In this document: piece by piece, positions 52,538-64,000 of the stretch | Position numbering within the stretch: the first letter of the stretch is position 1 | Layout of the letters: every line of letters begins with the position of its first letter | Assembly: GCA_026874595.1 (NCBI GenBank) | Contig: CM049316.1 | Span: 51,779,676 to 51,843,675 of the forward strand | DNA from: Sipunculus nudus | Lineage: Eukaryota; Annelida; Sipuncula; Golfingiida; Sipunculidae | Reading direction: 5' to 3' | Length of the DNA stretch: 64,000 nt | Program-made: the position numbers and the translations under genes | Notes under the pieces: generated by a model | The model's input: only the letters and a program-made list of their open reading frames with translations | Told to the model about the DNA's origin: nothing | The model's database searches: none

Positions 52538-55320
52538 GATATTCCGCTCACATTGTAAATGTTAACACATGCCAGTTTTTTCCTATAATTGGCTCTAAAA
52601 CGTCGAAAAATAAGTCAAGGTCACCAATCTTCGAACTTGACCGAGATTTTGTTAATATACATCAGCACCGAAGAAATAAAATTCCTACAGTAAATCTATT
52701 TTGAGATATCCCGCTAACAAGGTAAATGTTAACACATGCCAGTGTTTCCCTATAATTCGCTCTAAAACGTCGAAAAAAATAAGTCAAGGTCAAACATCTT
52801 TGAATGTGACCGAGATTTTGTTAATATACATCAGCACAGAAGAAATAAAATTCTTACGGTAAATCCTTTTCGAGATATCATGCTTACAAGGTAAATGTTA
52901 ACACATGCCAGTGTGTTCCTATAATTCGCTCTAAAACGTCGAAAAATAAGTCAAGGTTACCAATTTTCGAACTTGACCGAGATTTTGTTAATATACATCA
53001 GCACCGAAGAAATAAAATTCCTACAGTAAATCTATTTTGAGATATCCCGCTCACAAGGTAAATGTAAACACATGCCAGTTTTTTTCCTATAATTCGCTCT
53101 AAAAGGTCGAAAATAAGTCAAGGTCAAAGATATTTGAACGTGACCGAGATTTTGTTAATATACATCAGCACCGAAGAAATAAAATACCTAGGGTAAATCA
53201 TTTTTCGAGATATCCCGCTCACATTGTAAATGTTAACACATGCCAGTTTTTTCCTATAATTGGCTCTAAAACGTCGAAAAAAATAAGTTAAGGTCACCAA
53301 TCTTCGAACTTGACCGAGATTTTGTTTATATACATCAGCACCGAAGAAATAAAATTCCTACAGTAAATCTATTTTGAGATATCCCGCTCACAAGGTAAAT
53401 GTTAACACATGCCAGTGTGTTCCTATAATTCGCTCTAAAACGTCGAAAAATAAGTCAAGGTCACCAATCTTCGAACTTGACCGAGATTTTGTTAATATAC
53501 ATCAGCACCGAAGAAATAAAATTCCTACAGTAAATCTATTTTGAGATATCCCGCTCACAAGGTAAATGTTAACACATGCCAGTGTGTTCCTATAATTCGC
53601 TCTAAAACGTCGAAAAATAAGTCAAGGTCACCCATCTTTGAACTTGACCGAGCATTTATTAATATATATCAACACCGAAGAAATAAAATTCCTACAGTAA
53701 ATCCTTTTTGAGATATCCCGCTCACAAGGTAAATGTAAACACATGCCAGTTTTTTCCTATAATTCGCTCTAAAAAGTCGAAAATAAGTCAAGGTCAAACA
53801 TCTTTGAACGTGACCGAGATTTTGTTAATATACATCAGCACCGAAGAAATAAAATACCTACGGTAAATCTATTTTAAGATATCCCGCTCACATTGAAAAT
53901 GTTAACACATGGTAGTTTTTTTCCTATAATTGGCTCTAAAACGTCGAAAAAAATAAGTCAAGGTCACCAATCTTCGAACTTGACCGAGATTTTGTTAATA
54001 TACATCAGCACCGGAGAAATAAAATTCCTACAGTAAATCCTTTTTGAGATATCCCGCTCACAAGGTAAATGTAAACACATGCCAGTTTTTTCCTATAATT
54101 CGCTCTAAAAAGTCGAAAATAAGTCAAGGTCAAACATCTTTGAACGTGACCGAGATTTTGTTAATATACATAAGCACAGAAGAAATAAAATTCTTACAGT
54201 AAATCCTTTTTGAGATATCCCGCTCACAAGGTAAATGTAAACACATGCCAGTTTTTTTCCTATAATTGGCTCTAAAACGTCGAAAAAAATAAGTCAAGGT
54301 CACCAATCTTCGAACTTGACCGAGATTTTGTTAATATACATCAGCACCGAAGAAATAAAATACCTAGGGTAAATCATTTTTCGAGATATCCCGCTCACAT
54401 TGTAAATGTTAACACATGCCAGTTTTTTCCTATAATTGGCTCTAAAACGTCGAAAAAAATAAGTTAAGGTCACCAATCTTCGAACTTGACCGAGATTTTG
54501 TTTATATACATCAGCACAGAAGAAATAAAATTCCTACAGTAAATCTATTTTGAGATATCCCGCTCACAAGGTAAATGTTAACACATGCAAGTGTGTTCCT
54601 ATAATTCGCTCTAAAACGTCAAAAAATAAGTCAAGGTCACCAATCTTTGAACTTGACCGAGCATTTATTAATATATATCAACACCGAAGAAATAAAATTC
54701 CTACAGTAAATCCTTTTTGAGATATCCCGCTCACAAGGTAAATGTAAACACATGCCAGTTTTTTTCCTATAATTCGCTCTAAAAAGTCGAAAATAAGTCA
54801 AGGTCAAACATCTTTGAACGTGACCGAGATTTTGTTAATATACATCAGCACCGAAGAAATAAAATACCTACGGTAAATCTTTTTTGAGATATACCGCTCA
54901 CATTGAAAATGTTAACACATGGTAGTTTTTTTCCTATAATTCGCTCTAAAAAGTCGAAAATAAGTCAAGGTCAAACATCTTTGAACGTGACCGAGATTTT
55001 GTTAATATACATCAGCACCGAAGAAATAAAATACCTACGGTAAATCATTTTTCGAGATATCCCGCTCACATTGTAAATGTTAACACATGCCAATTTTTTC
55101 CTATAATTCGCTCTAAAACGTCGAAAAAAATAAGTTAAGGTCACCAATCTTCGAACTTGACCGAGATTTTGTTAACATACATCAGCACCGAAGAAATAAA
55201 ATTTCTGCAGTAAATCTATTTTGAGATATCCCGCTAACAAGGTAAATGTTAACACATGCCATTGTTTTCCTATAATTCGCTCTAAAACGTCGAAAAAAAT
55301 AAGTCAAGGTCAAACATCTT
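52200..55320 (+). repeat. 5.54-kb-offset duplication, left copy
   Basis: Matches 57739-61030. The offset is 5539 bp on the left (GATATTCCG 52538/58077; CAAAGAT unit 53119/58658). It becomes 5707 bp after an extra monomer in the right copy (TACCTAGGG 54361/60068; ATTTCTGCAG 55201/60908). The private words CCAATTTTTTCC and TTTCTGCAG occur in both. Confidence 0.8.
52538..54440 (+). repeat. 16-monomer offset HOR, copy 2
   Basis: Second copy of 49850-51760, with GTGTTTCCCTATAATTCG (52742) and AAGATATCCCG with ATTGAAAATG (about 53880). It lies inside the larger 5.54-kb duplication with copy 3 at about 58.08 kb. Confidence 0.8.
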
Positions 55321-57738
55321 TGAACGTGACCGAGATTTTGTTAATATACATCAGCACAGAAGAAATAAAATTCTTACGGTAAATCCTTTTCGAGATATCA
55401 TGCTTACAAGGTAAATGTTAACACATGCCAGTGTGTTCCTATAATTCGCTCTAAAACGTCGAAAAATAAGTCAAGGTCACCAATTTTCGAACTTGACCGA
55501 GATTTTGTTAATATACATCAGCACCGAAGAAATAAAATTCCCTCAGTAAATCTATTTTGAGATATCCCGCTCACAAGGTAAATGTGAACACATGCCAGTT
55601 TTTTTTTCCTATAATTCGCTCTAAAAGGTCGAAAAAAAGTCAAGGTCAAACATATTTGAACGTGACCGAGATTTTGTTAATATACATCAGCACCGAAGAA
55701 ATAAAATACCTAGGGTAAATCATTTTTCGAGATATCCCGCTCACTTTGTAAATGTTAACACATGCCAGTTTTTTCCTATAATTGGCTCTAAAACGTCGAA
55801 AAAAATAAGTTAAGGTCACCAATCTTCGAACTTGACCGAGATTTTGTTTATATACATCAGCACAGAAGAAATAAAATTCCTACAGTAAATCTATTTTGAG
55901 ATATCCCGCTCACAAGGTAAATGTTAACACATGCCAGTGTGTTCCTATAATTCGCTCTAAAACGTCGAAAAATAAGTCAAGGTCACCCATCTTTGAACTT
56001 GACCGAGCATTTATTAATATATATCAACACCGAAGAAATAAAATTCCTACAGTAAATCCTTTTTGAGATATCCCGCTCACAAGGTAAATGTAAACACATG
56101 CCAGTTTTTTTCCTACAATTCGCTCTAAAAAGTCGAAAATAAGTCAAGGTCAAACATCTTTGAACGTGACCGAGATTTTGTTAATATACATCAGCACAGA
56201 AGAAATAAAATTCTTACGGTAAATCCTTTTCGAGATATCATGCTTACAAGGTAAATGTTAACACATGCCAGTGTGTTCCTATAATTCGCTCTAAAACGCC
56301 GAAAAATAAGTTAAGGTCACCAATCTTCTAACTTGACCGAGATTTTGTTAATATACATCAGCACCGAAGAAATAAAATTTCTACAGTAAATATATTTTGA
56401 GATATCCCGCTCACAAGGTAAATTTTAACACATGCCAGTGTGTTCCTATAATTCGCTCTAAAACGTCGAAAAATAGGTCAAGGTCACCGATCTTTGAACT
56501 TGACCGAGCATTTATTAATATATATCAACACCGAAGAAATAAAATTCCTACAGTAAATCCTTTTTGAGATATCCCGCTCACAAGGTAAATGTAAACACAT
56601 GGTAGTTTTTTTCCTATAATTCGCTCTAAACAGTCGAAAATAAGTCAAGGTCAAACATCTTTGAACGTGACCGAGATTTTGTTAATATACATCAGCACCG
56701 AAGAAATAAAATACCTACGGTAAATCATTTTTCGAGATATCCCGCTCACATTGTTAATGTTAACACATGCCAGTTTTTTCCTATAATTGGCTCTAAAACG
56801 TCGAAAAAAATAAGTCAAGGTCACCAATCTTCGAACTTGACCGAGATTTTGTTAATATACATCAGCACCGGAGAAATAAAATTCCTACAGTAAATCCTTT
56901 TTGAGATATCCCGCTCACAAGGTAAATGTTAACACATGCCAGTGTGTTCCTATAATTCGCTCTAAAACGTCGAAAAATAAGTCAAGGTCACCCATCTTTG
57001 AACTTGACCGAGCATTTGTTAATATTTATATACACCGAAGAAATAAAATTCCTACAGTAAATCCTTTTTGAGATATCCCGCTCACAAGGTAAATGTAAAC
57101 ACATGCCAGTTTTTTCCTATAATTCGCTCTAAAAAGTCGAAAATAAGTCAAGGTCAAACATCTTTGAACGTGACCGAGATTTTGTTAATATACATAAGCA
57201 CAGAAGAAATAAAATTCTTACAGTAAATCCTTTTTGAGATATCCCGCTCACAAGGTAAATGTAAACACATGCCAGTTTTTTTCCTATAATTGGCTCTAAA
57301 ACGTCGAAAAAAATAAGTCAAGGTCACCAATCTTCGAACTTGACCGAGATTTTGTTAATATACATCAGCACCGAAGAAATTAAATACCTACGGTAAATCC
57401 TTTTCGAGATATCATGCTTACAAGGTCAATGTTAACACATGCCAGTGTGTCCCTATAATTCGCTCTAAAACGTCGAAAAATAAGTCAAGGTCAAACATCT
57501 TTGAACGTGACCGAGATTTTGTTAATATACATCAACACCGAAGAAATAAAATTCCTACAGTAAATCCTTTTCGAGATATCATGCTTACAAGGTAAATGTT
57601 AACACATGCCAGTGTGTTCCTATAATTCGCTCTAAAACGTCGAAAAATAAGTCAAGGTCACCAATTTTCGAACTTGACCGAGATTTTGTTAATATACATC
57701 AGCACCGAAGAAATAAAATTCCTACAGTAAATCTATTT
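55321..57738 (+). repeat. satellite segment, related to 46.7-49.4 kb
   Basis: Order and variants resemble 46.7-49.4 kb: GAAAAAAAGTCAAGG at about 55630, CTAGGGT at about 55710, CGCCGAAAAATAAGTTAAGG at about 56297, GTTAATATTTATATACACC at about 57018. It has single rather than duplicated dimers near 57.3 kb. No gene or insert. Confidence 0.75.
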
Positions 57739-60700
57739 TGAGATATCCCGCTCACAAGGTAAATTTTAACACATGCCAGTGTGTTCCTATAATTCGCTCT
57801 AAAACGTCGAAAAATAGGTCAAGGTCACCGATCTTTGAACTTGACCGAGCATTTATTAATATATATCAACACCGAAGAAATAAAATTCCTACAGTAAATC
57901 CTTTTTGAGATATCCCGCTCACAAGGTAAATGTAAACACATGGTAGTTTTTTTCCTATAATTCGCTCTAAACAGTCGAAAATAAGTCAAGGTCAAACATC
58001 TTTGAACGTGACCGAGATTTTGTTAATATACATCAGCACCGAAGAAATAAAATACCTACGGTAAATCATTTTTCGAGATATTCCGCTCACATTGTAAATG
58101 TTAACACATGCCAGTTTTTTCCTATAATTGGCTCTAAAACGTCGAAAAATAAGTCAAGGTCACCAATCTTCGAACTTGACCGAGATTTTGTTAATATACA
58201 TCAGCACCGAAGAAATAAAATTCCTACAGTAAATCTATTTTGAGATATCCCGCTAACAAGGTAAATGTTAACACATGCCAGTGTTTCCCTATAATTCGCT
58301 CTAAAACGTCGAAAAAAATAAGTCAAGGTCAAACATCTTTGAATGTGACCGAGATTTTGTTAATATACATCAGCACAGAAGAAATAAAATTCTTACGGTA
58401 AATCCTTTTCGAGATATCATGCTTACAAGGTAAATGTTAACACATGCCAGTGTGTTCCTATAATTCGCTCTAAAACGTCGAAAAATAAGTCAAGGTTACC
58501 AATTTTCGAACTTGACCGAGATTTTGTTAATATACATCAGCACCGAAGAAATAAAATTCCTACAGTAAATCTATTTTGAGATATCCCGCTCACAAGGTAA
58601 ATGTAAACACATGCCAGTTTTTTTCCTATAATTCGCTCTAAAAGGTCGAAAATAAGTCAAGGTCAAAGATATTTGAACGTGACCGAGATTTTGTTAATAT
58701 ACATCAGCACCGAAGAAATAAAATACCTAGGGTAAATCATTTTTCGAGATATCCCGCTCACATTGTAAATGTTAACACATGCCAGTTTTTTCCTATAATT
58801 GGCTCTAAAACGTCGAAAAAAATAAGTTAAGGTCACCAATCTTCGAACTTGACCGAGATTTTGTTTATATACATCAGCACCGAAGAAATAAAATTCCTAC
58901 AGTAAATCTATTTTGAGATATCCCGCTCACAAGGTAAATGTTAACACATGCCAGTGTGTTCCTATAATTCGCTCTAAAACGTCGAAAAATAAGTCAAGGT
59001 CACCAATCTTCGAACTTGACCGAGATTTTGTTAATATACATCAGCACCGAAGAAATAAAATTCCTACAGTAAATCTATTTTGAGATATCCCGCTCACAAG
59101 GTAAATGTTAACACATGCCAGTGTGTTCCTATAATTCGCTCTAAAACGTCGAAACATAAGTCAAGGTCACCCATCTTTGAACTTGACCGAGCATTTATAT
59201 ATATATATCAACACCGAAGAAATAAAATTCCTACAGTAAATCCTTTTTGAGATATCCCGCTCACAAGGTAAATGTAAACACATGCCAGTTTTTTTCCTAT
59301 AATTCGCTCTAAAAAGTCGAAAATAAGTCAAGGTCAAACATCTTTGAACGTGACCGAGATTTTGTTAATATACATCAGCACCGAAGAAATAAAATACCTA
59401 CGGTAAATCTATTTTAAGATATCCCGTTCACATTGAAAATGTTAACACATGGTAGTTTTTTTCCTATAATTGGCTCTAAAACGTCGAAAAAAATAAGTCA
59501 AGGTCACCAATCTTCGAACTTGACCGAGATTTTGTTAATATACATCAGCACCGGAGAAATAAAATTCCTACAGTAAATCCTTTTTGAGATATCCCGCTCA
59601 CAAGGTAAATGTTAACACATGCCAGTGTGTTCCTATAATTCGCTCTAAAACGTCGAAAAATAAGTCAAGGTCACCCATCTTTGAACTTGACCGAGCATTT
59701 GTTAATATTTATATACACCGAAGAAATAAAATTCCTACAGTAAATCCTTTTTGAGATATCCCGCTCACAAGGTAAATGTAAACACATGCCAGTTTTTTCC
59801 TATAATTCGCTCTAAAAAGTCGAAAATAAGTCAAGGTCAAACATCTTTGAACGTGACCGAGATTTTGTTAATATACATAAGCACAGAAGAAATAAAATTC
59901 TTACAGTAAATCCTTTTTGAGATATCCCGCTCACAAGGTAAATGTAAACACATGCCAGTTTTTTTCCTATAATTGGCTCTAAAACGTCGAAAAAAATAAG
60001 TCAAGGTCACCAATCTTCGAACTTGACCGAGATTTTGTTAATATACATCAGCACCGAAGAAATAAAATACCTAGGGTAAATCATTTTTCGAGATATCCCG
60101 CTCACATTGTAAATGTTAACACATGCCAGTTTTTTCCTATAATTGGCTCTAAAACGTCGAAAAAAATAAGTTAAGGTCACCAATCTTCGAACTTGACCGA
60201 GATTTTGTTTATATACATCAGCACAGAAGAAATAAAATTCCTACAGTAAATCTATTTTGAGATATCCCGCTCACAAGGTAAATGTTAACACATGCCAGTG
60301 TGTTCCTATAATTCGCTCTAAAACGTCGAAAAATAAGTCAAGGTCACCCATCTTTGAACTTGACCGAGCATTTATTAATATATATCAACACCGAAGAAAT
60401 AAAATTCCTACAGTAAATCCTTTTTGAGATATCCCGCTCACAAGGTAAATGTAAACACATGCCAGTTTTTTTCCTATAATTCGCTCTAAAAAGTCGAAAA
60501 TAAGTCAAGGTCAAACATCTTTGAACGTGACCGAGATTTTGTTAATATACATCAGCACCAAAGAAATAAAATACCTACGGTAAATCTTTTTTGAGATATA
60601 CCGCTCACATTGAAAATGTTAACACATGGTAGTTTTTTTCCTATAATTCGCTCTAAAAAGTCGAAAATAAGTCAAGGTCAAACATCTTTGAACGTGACCG

Positions 60701-61030
60701 AGATTTTGTTAATATACATCAGCACCGAAGAAATAAAATACCTACGGTAAATCATTTTTCGAGATATCCCGCTCACATTGTAAATGTTAACACATGCCAA
60801 TTTTTTCCTATAATTCGCTCTAAAACGTCGAAAAAAATAAGTCAAGGTCACCAATCTTCGAACTTGACCGAGATTTTGTTAACATACATCAGCACCGAAG
60901 AAATAAAATTTCTGCAGTAAATCTATTTTGAGATATCCCGCTAACAAGGTAAATGTTAACACATGCCATTGTTTTCCTATAATTCGCTCTAAAACGTCGA
61001 AAAAAATAAGCCAAGGTCAAACATCTTTGA
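57739..61030 (+). repeat. 5.54-kb-offset duplication, right copy
   Basis: The left edge lies in a hybrid monomer: a CTATTTTGAGATATCC B unit passes into CAAGGTAAATTTTAACAC, a word otherwise preceded by TATATTTTGAG. One extra C-type monomer (TTTATATACACC, about 59600-59768) is present relative to 54.06 kb. The right edge is an abrupt chimera at about 61033 (GAACGTACCCGAGCATTTG), where a D unit becomes a C unit. Confidence 0.8.
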
Positions 61031-64000
61031 ACGTACCCGAGCATTTGTTAATATATATCAACACCGAAGAAATAAAATTCTTACGGTAAATCCTTTTCGA
61101 GATATCATGCTTACAAGGTAAATGTTATCACATGCCAGTGTGTTCCTATAATTCGCTCTAAAACGTCGAAAAATAAGTCAAGGTCACCAATCTTCGAACT
61201 TGACCGAGATTTTGTTAATATACATCAGCACCGAAGAAATAAAATTCCTACAGTAAATCTATTTTGAGATATCCCGCTAACAAGGTAAATGTTAACACAT
61301 GCCAGTGTTTTCCTATAATTCGCTCTAAAACGTCGAAAAAAATAAGTCAAGGTCAAACATCTTTGAACGTGACCGAGATTTTGTTAATATACATCAGCAC
61401 AGAAGAAATAAAATTCTTACGGTAAATCCTTTTCGAGATATCATGCTTACAAGGTAAATGTTAACACATGCCAGTGTGTTTCTATAATTCGCTCTAAAAC
61501 GTCGAAAAATAAGTCAAGGTCACCAATTTTCGAACTTGACCGAGATTTTGTTAATATACATCAACACCGAAGAAATAAAATTCCTACAGTAAATCCTTTT
61601 TGAGATATCCCGCTCACAAGGTAAATGTAAACACATGCCAGTTTTTTTCCTATAATTCGCTCTAAAAAGTCGAAAATAAGTCAAGGTCAAACATCTTTGA
61701 ACGTGACCGAGATTTTGTTAATATACATCAGCACAGAAGAAATAAAATTCTTACGGTAAATCCTTTTCGAGATATCATGCTTACAAGGTAAATGTTAACA
61801 CATGCCAGTGTGTTCCTATAATTCGCTCTAAAACGGCGAAAAATAAGTTAAGGTCACCAATCTTCTAACTTGACCGAGATTTTGTTAATATACATCAGCA
61901 CCGAAGAAATAAAATTTCTACAGTAAATATATTTTGAGATATCCCGCTCACAAGGTAAATTTTAACACATGCCAGTGTGTTCCTATAATTCGCTCTAAAA
62001 CGTCGAAAAATAGGTCAAGGTCACCGATCTTTGAACTTGACCGAGCATTTATTAATATATATCAACACCGAAGAAATAAAATTCCTACAGTAAATCCTTT
62101 TTTAAGATATCCCGCTCACAAGGTAAATGTAAACACATGGAAGTTTTTTTCCTATAATTCGCTCTAAACAGTCGAAAATAAGTCAAGGTCAAACATCTTT
62201 GAACGTGACCGAGATTTTGTTAATATACATCAGCACCGAAGAAATAAAATACCTACGGTAAATCATTTTTCGAGATATCCCGCTCACATTGTTAATGTTA
62301 ACACATGCCAGTTTTTTCCTATAATTGGCTCTAAAACGTCGAAAAAAATAAGTCAAGGTCACCAATCTTCGAACTTGACCGAGATTTTGTTAATATACAT
62401 CAGCACCGGAGAAATAAAATTCCTACAGTAAATCCTTTTTGAGATATCCCGCTCACAAGGTAAATGTTAACACATGCCAGTGTGTTCCTATAATTCGCTC
62501 TAAAACGTCGAAAAATAAGTCAAGGTCACCCATCTTTGAACTTGACCGAGCATTTGTTAATATTTATATACACCGAAGAAATAAAATTCCTACAGTTAAT
62601 CCTTTTTGAGATATCCCGCTCACAAGGTAAATGTAAACACATGCCATTTTTTTTCCTATAATTCGCTCTAAAAAGTCGAAAAATAAGTCAAGGTCACCCA
62701 TCTTTGAACTTGACCGAGCATTTGTTAATATTTATATACACCGAAGAAATAAAATTCCTACAGTAAATCCTTTTTGAGATATCCCGCTCACAAGGTAAAT
62801 GTAAACACATGCCAGTTTTTTCCTATAATTCGCTCTAAAAAGTCGAAAATAAGTCAAGGTCAAACATCTTTGAACGTGACCGAGATTTTGTTAATATACA
62901 TAAGCACAGAAGAAATAAAATTCTTACAGTAAATCCTTTTTGAGATATCCCGCTCACAAGGTAAATGTAAACACATGCCAGTTTTTTTCCTATAATTGGC
63001 TCTAAAACGTCGAAAAAAATAAGTCAAGGTCACCAATCTTCGAACTTGACCGAGATTTTGTTAATATACATCAGCACCGAAGAAATAAAATACCTACGGT
63101 AAATCCTTTTCGAGATATCATGCTTACAAGGTAAATGTTAACACATGCCAGTGTGTCCCTTTAATTCGCTCTAAAACGTCGAAAAATAAGTCAAGGTCAA
63201 ACATCTTTGAACGTGACCGAGATTTTGTTAATATACATCAACACCGAAGAAATAAAATTCCTACAGTAAATCCTTTTCGAGATATCATGCTTACAAGGTA
63301 AATGTTAACACATGCCAGTGTGTTCCTATAATTCGCTCTAAAACGTCGAAAAATAAGTCAAGGTCACCAATTTTCGAACTTGACCGAGATTTTGTTAATA
63401 TACATCAGCACCGAAGAAATAAAATTCCTACAGTAAATCTATTTTGAGATATCCAGCTCACAAGGTAAATGTTACCACATGCCAGTTTTTTTCCTAGAAT
63501 TCGCTCTAAAACGTCGAAAAGTAAGTCAAGGTTAGCCATCTTAGAATTTGACCGAGATTTTGTTAATATACATCAGCACAGAAGAAATAAAATTCTTACG
63601 GTAAATCCTTTTCGAGATATCCTGCTCACAAGGCAAATGTTAAAATACACTTTTTTTCTAATTCGGCTCTAAAACGTCGAAAAATAAGTCAAGGTCTCTA
63701 ATCTTCGAACTTAACCAAGATTTTGTTAACATACATCAGCACCGAAGAAATAAAATACCTACGGTAAATCATTTTTCGAGATATTCCGCTCACATTGTAA
63801 ATGTTAACACATGCCAGTTTTTTCCTATAATTGGCTCTAAAACGTCGAAAAATAAGTCAAGGTCACCAATCTTCGAACTTGACCGAGATTTTGTTAATAT
63901 ACATCAGCACCGAAGAAATAAAATTCCTACAGTAAATCTATTTTGAGATATCCCGCTAACAAGATAAATGTTAACACATGCCAGTGTTTTCCTATAATTC
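61031..64000 (+). repeat. satellite segment, right copy of ~13.9-kb duplication, open at window end
   Basis: After a few B/D-like units it follows the order of 47.5-50.0 kb: CGGCG unit at 61834, AATTTTAACACATGCC, GTTAATATTTATATACACC (twice, at about 62560 and 62730), CCTAGAATTCG at about 63493, E, then A at 63690. The last bases still match 50.04 kb at +13925 bp, so the duplication continues beyond the window. Confidence 0.8.

Larger units (their letters stand above)
3481..64000 (+). repeat. ~167-bp satellite DNA array, about 360 monomers, continues past window
   Basis: The same unit recurs head to tail without interruption to the right edge. Spacing of the landmark CAAGG in the first nine units is 170, 167, 167, 166, 164, 171, 167 and 169 bp. 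A typical B-type unit is 167 bp with 35 C and 25 G (36% G+C). Recognisable words recur in order in every unit: TCAAGGT, TTGACC, ATTTTGTTAA, CAGCACCGAAG, AAATAAAAT, GAGATATC, GCTCACA, GTAAATGTTAACACATGCC, CCTATAATTCGCTCTAAAA and CGTCGAAAA. Monomers differ by diagnostic variants and form higher-order repeats. I found no inverted segment, transposon or unique insert. The strand given is only the reference orientation. Unit length near a nucleosome repeat and HOR structure are typical of centromeric or pericentromeric satellites; function is not shown by sequence. Confidence 0.98.

Noticed and set aside
4125-63672. Recurrent short ORFs (60-87 codons, both strands) in the array, some in identical copies.
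   Set aside because: They span satellite monomers, start and stop at chance codons, shift with 1-bp homopolymer changes, and recur only because blocks are duplicated. No domain or codon signature supports a protein.
3536-64000. CENP-B box in the monomer (TTCG near CCGAG or in AACGTCGAA).
   Set aside because: The TTCG is not followed by the required A and CGGG at the right spacing on either strand; too many mismatches.
3481-64000. CRISPR-like array (regular repeat spacing).
   Set aside because: There are no unique spacers: the whole unit is repeated head to tail, the unit is ~167 bp, and the flanking element is an animal retrotransposon.
3481-64000. Possible rRNA, tRNA or snRNA tandem genes as the basis of the array.
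   Set aside because: The unit is 36% G+C with T and A runs. No tRNA A/B-box pair, 5S core or snRNA motif was recognised.

Overview
The window reads as animal (metazoan) nuclear DNA, with no bacterial features. About 3.4 kb at the left is a decayed Ty3/Gypsy-superfamily LTR retrotransposon. The remaining ~60.5 kb is one uninterrupted, head-to-tail array of a ~167-bp satellite with multi-scale higher-order repeats (HORs). The retrotransposon has integrase upstream of RT/RNase H, the order described for Gmr1-like Gypsy elements of animals. The species cannot be fixed from sequence alone. The retained CpGs and the element type would fit an invertebrate or other non-mammalian animal, but that is inference.

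Region 1 (1 to ~3480). A pol reading frame is already open at the window edge. It encodes a complete-looking integrase (zinc finger, D,D-35-E core, GPY/F module) and the first residues of an RT linker. The RT body is then missing and the frame changes. The connection/RNase H segment follows to 2147. Next come a short non-coding stretch, a polypurine tract (2354-2365) and a probable 3' LTR starting at about 2366, with a CCAAT box and a perfect CRE palindrome. The LTR's right end was not resolved. There is no other credible gene in the window.

Region 2 (~3481 to 64000). I estimate about 360 satellite monomers, all in the same orientation, with no transposon or unique DNA between them. A typical monomer is 167 bp and 36% G+C. 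Five diagnostic monomer classes (A-E here, 164-171 bp) stand in the order A-B-C-D-E at the left edge, giving an 834-bp five-mer that looks like the founding HOR. Further in, extra B/C/D-type copies expand it.

The array is modular. At 13.9-31.3 kb there are blocks of 7, 10, 14, 14, 10, 14, 14, 7, 10 and part of 14 monomers, giving nested periods of 2341, 6344 and 13858 bp. At 30.9-35.0 kb there are three 8-mers of ~1342 bp. At 42.0-46.5 kb there are three 10-mers of 1670 bp. At 47.5-64 kb there are copies offset by 2683, ~5.54 and ~13.93 kb. Shared private variants (small deletions, hybrid monomers) show the order of duplications. The unit length, HOR organisation, lack of insertions and TE-bearing edge make this a good candidate for a centromeric or pericentromeric satellite edge. 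The sequence alone does not prove centromere function.

The short ORFs inside the array are by-products of the repeat and are not annotated as genes. All periods, copy numbers and identities were read by eye; breakpoints are good to roughly +/-30 bp unless a landmark is given.
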